DNA of 10,147 bases from DATIXD01 sp035518875 (GTDB taxonomy: Bacteria > Pseudomonadota > Gammaproteobacteria > Methylococcales > Methylococcaceae), in NCBI GenBank assembly GCA_035518875.1, contig DATIXD010000254.1:1-10147 (forward strand). The letters run 5' to 3'. Shown here piece after piece: positions 6,678 to 10,147 of the stretch. Under the pieces are notes generated by a model that did no database searches, was not told the DNA's origin, and was given only the letters and a program-made list of their open reading frames with translations. The position numbers were made by a program, and so were the translations under genes. Each line of letters starts with the position of its first letter. The first letter of the stretch is position 1.

Positions 6678-6685
6678 AGAAATCG

Positions 6686-6769
6686 ATGTCAAACTCGACG
6701 GATGCAAGATTTCTCACCTCACACGAATCGACAGAATGCCGCAAGTGCTTTGGCAAAACGCGCTACTAG
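6686..6769 (+). CDS. Possible 27-residue small protein with a CxxC motif
   Basis: ATG at 6686 opens 27 codons ending in TAG at 6767-6769. The peptide ends STECRKCFGKTRY, so it contains one CxxC pair. GGGGAGA (6674-6680) is a strong ribosome binding site 5 bases upstream. I recognise no family. The predicted promoter of the downstream operon overlaps its 3' end, so it would need its own promoter further upstream. It may be only a chance ORF. Confidence 0.2.
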   Translation: MSNSTDARFLTSHESTECRKCFGKTRY

Positions 6770-6777
6770 ACTCTAAT
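6750..6777 (+). promoter_or_regulatory. Predicted sigma70-type promoter of the oxidoreductase operon
   Basis: TTGGCA (6750-6755, 5/6 match to TTGACA) and TCTAAT (6772-6777, 5/6 match to TATAAT) are 16 bases apart. Transcription would start near 6784, giving a leader of about 66 bases before the ATG at 6850. The TGGCA part also recalls a sigma54 -24 box, but the GC element is not at the required spacing. Confidence 0.45.
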
Positions 6778-6790
6778 CTAAAGCAGCTAC

Positions 6791-6813
6791 GGAAGGCGGA
6801 CTCAAGCCTTTCC
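6791..6813 (+). repeat. Leader hairpin upstream of the GltD-like gene
   Basis: GGAAGGC (6791-6797) pairs with GCCTTTCC (6806-6813) with a single bulged base and an 8-base loop. It lies between the predicted transcription start (about 6784) and the ribosome binding site (6838-6841). It may stabilise the mRNA 5' end; no riboswitch class is recognised. Confidence 0.35.
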
Positions 6814-6849
6814 AATGACCGCTCACGCCCATAGGACGGAGAAATTGCA

Positions 6850-8490
6850 ATGATCAGCTCAAAACCCACCGATATGACGCCCCCTGCGGATCTGCTGCAG
6901 CACGGAAAGGGTACCGGACCTTTTCGGACCCGGCGCCCGATCTATGTGGATTCGCTTCCGCCCTGCAACAACGCCTGTCCCGCAGGGGAGAACATTCAGG
7001 CCTGGTTGTCCCATGTGCAGGCGGGTCGTTATGAACGCGCCTGGCAGGTACTGATGCAGGACAATCCCATGCCGGCGGTGCATGGCCGGGTTTGCTACCA
7101 CCCCTGTGAAAGCCAGTGCAACCGCAAGGAAGTGGATAGCTCGGTCAGCATTCATGCGGTCGAGCGTTTTCTGGGGGATCTTGCGCTGCGCGAAGGCTGG
7201 AAGGTCGAAATGGCTGCGCCTCCCAGCGGCCGAAGCGTCTTGGTGGTAGGCGGTGGTCCCAGCGGCCTGTCCGCCGCCTATCATCTGGCGCGCATGGGGC
7301 ATACCGTAGAGATTCACGAAGCGGGTCCCATGGCGGGCGGCATGATGCACTTCGGCATTCCCGCCTATCGTCTGCCTCGCCACGAGTTGGAGCAGGAGAT
7401 CAAGCGCATCGAAGCCATGGGCGTTAGCATCCGGCTCAACCATAAGGTGGAGGATGTGCTGGCGGAAAAAGAAAGCGGTAAGTTCGACGCGGTCTTCATC
7501 GCCATCGGCGCCCATCTCAGCAAACGGGTCGATATCCCCGCGCGCGATGCCGGCACCATACTCGATGCGGTCAGCTTCCTGCGCAAGGCCGCCAGCGGGG
7601 AAGCGCCCAAGCTGGGGCGCCGCGTCGCCATTTACGGCGGCGGCAATACCGCCATGGACGCCGCGCGCACAGCCCGGCGCCTGGGCGCGGAGGAAGCCCT
7701 CATTATCTATCGCCGCGACCGCGAACACATGCCCGCTCATCCGTTCGAAGCGGACGAGGCGATGGAGGAGGGCGTGAAGATCAACTGGCTGCGCAGCATC
7801 AAGGCAATCGATCAGACCCACATCCAGGTCGAAGTCATGCAGATCAATGCTGAGGGCTATCCGGAGCCGACCGGCCGTTTCGAGACGCTGGAAGCCGACG
7901 CCCTGATTCTTGCCCTGGGCCAGGAGACCGACACCGGATTTCTGCACAATGTTCCGGGCGTCGAGTTTAAGCGTGACGGCACCGTGCTGGTGGACGCCAA
8001 TATGATGACCGGCCACCCCGGAATCTTCGCCGGCGGCGACATGGTGCCCAGTGAACGCACGGTGACGGTGGCGGTCGGTCACGGCAAGAAGGCCGCCCGC
8101 CATATCGATGCCTTCCTGCGTGGCGGTCAGTACGCCAAGCCGCCCAAGCACGACATCCTCGGCTTCGAAAAACTGCACATCTGGTATCTCACCGAAGCGG
8201 AGCAGAAATCTCAGCATCATCTCGACCCGGAGGACCGCCGCTACGGGTTCGACGAGGTCGTCAAAGGCCTAGGCGAACGGGAAGTGCTGTATGAGGCCAA
8301 GCGCTGCTTTTCGTGCGGCAACTGCTTTGAGTGCGACGGCTGCTACGGTGCTTGCCCGGAACAGGCCATCGTCAAGTTGGGGCCGGGAAACCGCTACCGC
8401 TATGACTACGAACGCTGTACCGGTTGCGCCGTCTGCTACGAGCAGTGCCCTTGTCACGCCATCGAAATGATCCCCGAATCAGGAGTTTAA
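6850..8490 (+). CDS. GltD-like NAD(P)H/FAD oxidoreductase with C-terminal 2[4Fe-4S] ferredoxin domain
   Basis: A 546-residue protein; the glutamate synthase small subunit GltD has about 470. The N-terminus has GltD-type cluster cysteines C39-x3-C43 and C82-x3-C86-x3-C90. An FAD-binding Rossmann motif GGGPSG lies at 134-139, and an NAD(P)-binding fold begins at VAIYGGGNTAMD (259-270), followed by YRRDREHMPAHPFE with the arginines typical of NADPH-type GltD proteins. A second FAD-contact motif, GIFAGGDMV, follows. The additional C-terminal domain (about 486-540) holds two ferredoxin motifs, CGNCFECDGCYGACP and CTGCAVCYEQCP. No GltB-like large subunit is present; nifJ starts 4 bp after the stop. 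The likely role is electron exchange between NAD(P)H and the adjacent pyruvate:ferredoxin oxidoreductase, comparable to the flavoprotein subunit KorC of the Azoarcus 2-oxoglutarate:NADP+ oxidoreductase. GGAG at 6838-6841 supports the start. Any glutamate synthase annotation would be misleading. Confidence 0.92.
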   Translation: MISSKPTDMTPPADLLQHGKGTGPFRTRRPIYVDSLPPCNNACPAGENIQAWLSHVQAGRYERAWQVLMQDNPMPAVHGRVCYHPCESQCNRKEVDSSVSIHAVERFLGDLALREGWKVEMAAPPSGRSVLVVGGGPSGLSAAYHLARMGHTVEIHEAGPMAGGMMHFGIPAYRLPRHELEQEIKRIEAMGVSIRLNHKVEDVLAEKESGKFDAVFIAIGAHLSKRVDIPARDAGTILDAVSFLRKAASGEAPKLGRRVAIYGGGNTAMDAARTARRLGAEEALIIYRRDREHMPAHPFEADEAMEEGVKINWLRSIKAIDQTHIQVEVMQINAEGYPEPTGRFETLEADALILALGQETDTGFLHNVPGVEFKRDGTVLVDANMMTGHPGIFAGGDMVPSERTVTVAVGHGKKAARHIDAFLRGGQYAKPPKHDILGFEKLHIWYLTEAEQKSQHHLDPEDRRYGFDEVVKGLGEREVLYEAKRCFSCGNCFECDGCYGACPEQAIVKLGPGNRYRYDYERCTGCAVCYEQCPCHAIEMIPESGV

Positions 8491-8494
8491 TTCC

Positions 8495-10147
8495 ATGAAC
8501 GCGCAACAGGTCAAAACACTTGAAGGCAATGAGGCGGTGGCCTATGTCGCCTACCGCATCAACGAAGTGTGCGCGATCTACCCCATCACGCCTTCTTCCA
8601 CCATGGCCGAGCTAGCGGATCAATGGGCGGCCGAAGGCAAGCTTAATATCTGGGGTAATGTCCCCTTAGTGGTCGAGATGCAGAGCGAAGGCGGCGCCGC
8701 CGGTGCGGTGCATGGCGCGCTGCAGACAGGGGCCCTGACGACCACTTTCACGGCCTCGCAGGGACTGCTCCTGATGATTCCCAATATGTACAAAGTCGCC
8801 GGAGAGCTAACGCCCACGGTGTTTCACGTGGCCGCACGATCCCTGGCGGCGCAGGGCTTGTCCATCTTCGGCGACCATTCCGATGTCGCCGCGGTCCGCA
8901 ACACGGGTTTTGCCCAGCTAGCCTCGAGTTCGGTGCAGGAGGCGCACGACATGGCGCTGCTCGCGCAAGCCGCCAGCCTGGAATCGAGAATTCCCTTCGT
9001 CCACTTCTTCGACGGTTTTCGCACCTCCCATGAAGTGAACAAGCTGAATCTGCTTTCCGACGAACAAATCCGAGCGATGATTGATCCCGAACAGGTGCGC
9101 GCTCATCGGCTTCGCGGGTTGAACCCCGACAACCCGTTCATTCGCGGCACGGCGCAGAACCCGGATATCTATTTCCAGGCACGGGAAACCGTCAATCCCT
9201 TTTATGCCCGCCTTCCAGCCATCTTGCAGGCGAAGTTCGATGCGTTTGCCGAGCTAACGGGCCGACAATATCACCTGTTCGATTATTACGGTCGTCCCGA
9301 GGCGGAGCGGGTGGTTGTCATTCTCGGCTCGGGGGCGCTGACGGTGCGGGAAACCGTCGACTATCTGAAGCAGCGGGGTGAAAAGGTCGGCGTGATTCAG
9401 GTGCGCTTATGCTTGCCATTCTCCGCCGAGCATTTCCTGGCGGTGTTGCCGGCCTCAGTCAAGTCCATCGCGGTGCTGGATCGCACCAAACTGCCCGGCG
9501 CCACGGGCGAACCCTTGTACACCGACGTGGTGACGACGGTTACGGAAGCTTACAGCGCAGGCGCCCTCGCGACCGGTTCCATGCCCCGGGTCATTGGGGG
9601 CCGCTACGGCTTGTCGTCCAAGGAGTTCACGCCGGCCATGGCGAAAGCAGTGTTCGATGAATTGAAGAAAGACCGGCCGAAAAACCACTTCACCGTCGGC
9701 ATCGATGATGACGTCACCCACACCAGTCTGGATTACGACCGTTCCTTCGAGATCGAACCGGATGAGGTGGTGCGCGCCCTGTTCTACGGTCTGGGAGCCG
9801 ACGGCACCGTCGGTGCCAACAAGAACAGCATCAAGATCATCGGCGAATCGACCCCTTTATATGCGCAGGGCTATTTCGTCTACGATTCGAAAAAGTCCGG
9901 TTCCCGCACCGTCTCCCACGTGCGCTTCGGTCCCCAGCCGATCGATTCGCCCTACTTGATTCAGTCGGCCAGCTTCATCGCCTGCCACCAGTTCAACTTC
10001 GTCGAAAAGGTCGACGTGCTGGAAAATGCACGTCCCGGCGCCACGTTTCTGCTCAGCAGTCCCTATGGTCCCGATGAAGTGTGGGATCATTTGCCGCGTC
10101 GTGTGCAGCAGCAGATCTTCGACAAGGACATTTCCTTTTATGTGATC
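8495..10147 (+). CDS. nifJ: Pyruvate:ferredoxin (flavodoxin) oxidoreductase, NifJ type, N-terminal 551 residues
   Basis: The frame is open from ATG 8495 to the window end (551 codons); full NifJ proteins have about 1,170-1,200 residues, so roughly the second half is missing. Domain I (about 1-250) opens with YPITPSSTMAE and contains VEMQSEGGAAGAVHGALQTG and FTASQGLLLMIPNMYKVAGE. T32, E65 and R115 match the pyruvate/TPP-site residues T31, E64 and R114 of the Desulfovibrio africanus enzyme, so the seen part of the active site is intact. Domain II (about 260-400) and the start of the gamma-like domain (GLGADGTVGANKNSIKII) follow in the normal order, with GRYGLSSKEFTPAM between. AGGAG (8481-8485) sits just upstream of the start, overlapping the end of the upstream gene. 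The enzyme interconverts pyruvate + CoA with acetyl-CoA + CO2 and reduced ferredoxin or flavodoxin. The cluster domain and C-terminus are outside the window. A related 2-oxoacid substrate is possible but less likely. Confidence 0.97.
   Translation, partial: MNAQQVKTLEGNEAVAYVAYRINEVCAIYPITPSSTMAELADQWAAEGKLNIWGNVPLVVEMQSEGGAAGAVHGALQTGALTTTFTASQGLLLMIPNMYKVAGELTPTVFHVAARSLAAQGLSIFGDHSDVAAVRNTGFAQLASSSVQEAHDMALLAQAASLESRIPFVHFFDGFRTSHEVNKLNLLSDEQIRAMIDPEQVRAHRLRGLNPDNPFIRGTAQNPDIYFQARETVNPFYARLPAILQAKFDAFAELTGRQYHLFDYYGRPEAERVVVILGSGALTVRETVDYLKQRGEKVGVIQVRLCLPFSAEHFLAVLPASVKSIAVLDRTKLPGATGEPLYTDVVTTVTEAYSAGALATGSMPRVIGGRYGLSSKEFTPAMAKAVFDELKKDRPKNHFTVGIDDDVTHTSLDYDRSFEIEPDEVVRALFYGLGADGTVGANKNSIKIIGESTPLYAQGYFVYDSKKSGSRTVSHVRFGPQPIDSPYLIQSASFIACHQFNFVEKVDVLENARPGATFLLSSPYGPDEVWDHLPRRVQQQIFDKDISFYVI

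Larger units (their letters stand above)
6443..6849. other. 407-bp gap upstream of the GltD-like gene: promoter and leader region
   Basis: No protein gene is firmly supported. The stretch contains a hairpin (6652-6677), a 27-codon small ORF with a good ribosome binding site (6686-6769), a plausible sigma70-type promoter (6750-6777) and a second hairpin in the presumed leader (6791-6813). An open frame from GTG 6562 to 6834 has no recognisable domain and is probably random. I see no terminator for the Uma2 gene. Confidence 0.5.

Noticed and set aside
6751..6770. Possible sigma54 promoter (TGGCA element)
   Set aside because: The GC dinucleotide is not at the fixed 10-base spacing after GG; a sigma70-type reading fits better.
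6562..6834. GTG-started 90-codon open frame in the gap before the GltD-like gene
   Set aside because: No ribosome binding site, no domain, and it runs through the predicted promoter and leader of the next operon.
6859..8220. 453-codon minus-strand open frame opposite the GltD-like gene
   Set aside because: Long antisense frames are common in GC-rich genes with strong third-position bias. The plus strand has all the cofactor motifs and the minus frame has none.

Overview
The window is GC-rich and densely coded. It fits a gammaproteobacterium: the ydbH-ynbE-ydbL trio is typical of that class. A GltD-like flavoprotein followed by a NifJ-type pyruvate:ferredoxin oxidoreductase, together with a secreted GH15-type glucoamylase, would suit a methanotroph-like (Methylococcales) or similar metabolically flexible lineage. 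The class is fairly secure; the order is a guess made without any search. I see no tRNA, rRNA, CRISPR array, IS element or other clear sign of a mobile element.

Layout. (1) Positions 1-783, minus strand: 5' part of a secreted glucoamylase/glucodextranase-like protein, cut by the left edge. (2) Positions 784-1085: a divergent intergenic region with two perfect inverted repeats, a 26-bp one near the glucoamylase start and a 16-bp Crp/Fnr-style palindrome near the middle. (3) Positions 1086-5718, plus strand: an FNR-like regulator, a UbiE/PmtA-like SAM methyltransferase, then ydbH, ynbE and ydbL. The last three match the E. coli trio that builds an inner-to-outer-membrane lipid transfer bridge. 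The methyltransferase is 13 bp from ydbH, and the ydbH ribosome binding site overlaps its stop codon, so the two are probably translated together. (4) Positions 5885-6442: a stand-alone Uma2-family PD-(D/E)XK protein. (5) Positions 6443-6849: a 407-bp gap with a plausible sigma70-type promoter, two small hairpins and a weak 27-codon small ORF. (6) Positions 6850-10147: a GltD-like NAD(P)H/FAD oxidoreductase with a C-terminal 2[4Fe-4S] ferredoxin domain, followed 4 bp later by nifJ, which runs off the right edge.

How the genes may work together. The GltD-like protein and NifJ form an obvious electron-transfer pair linking pyruvate/acetyl-CoA + CO2 chemistry to NAD(P)H through ferredoxin-like clusters. 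The methyltransferase plus YdbH-YnbE-YdbL looks like an envelope-lipid module (phospholipid head-group methylation is one possibility, unproven). The FNR-like regulator has an unusual cysteine set and a changed recognition helix. It sits beside a palindrome with CRP/FNR geometry, which makes local control of itself and/or the glucoamylase gene a testable idea. I did not find a clearly undescribed multi-gene system. The most original points are this regulator-operator pair and the methyltransferase-lipid-bridge coupling.
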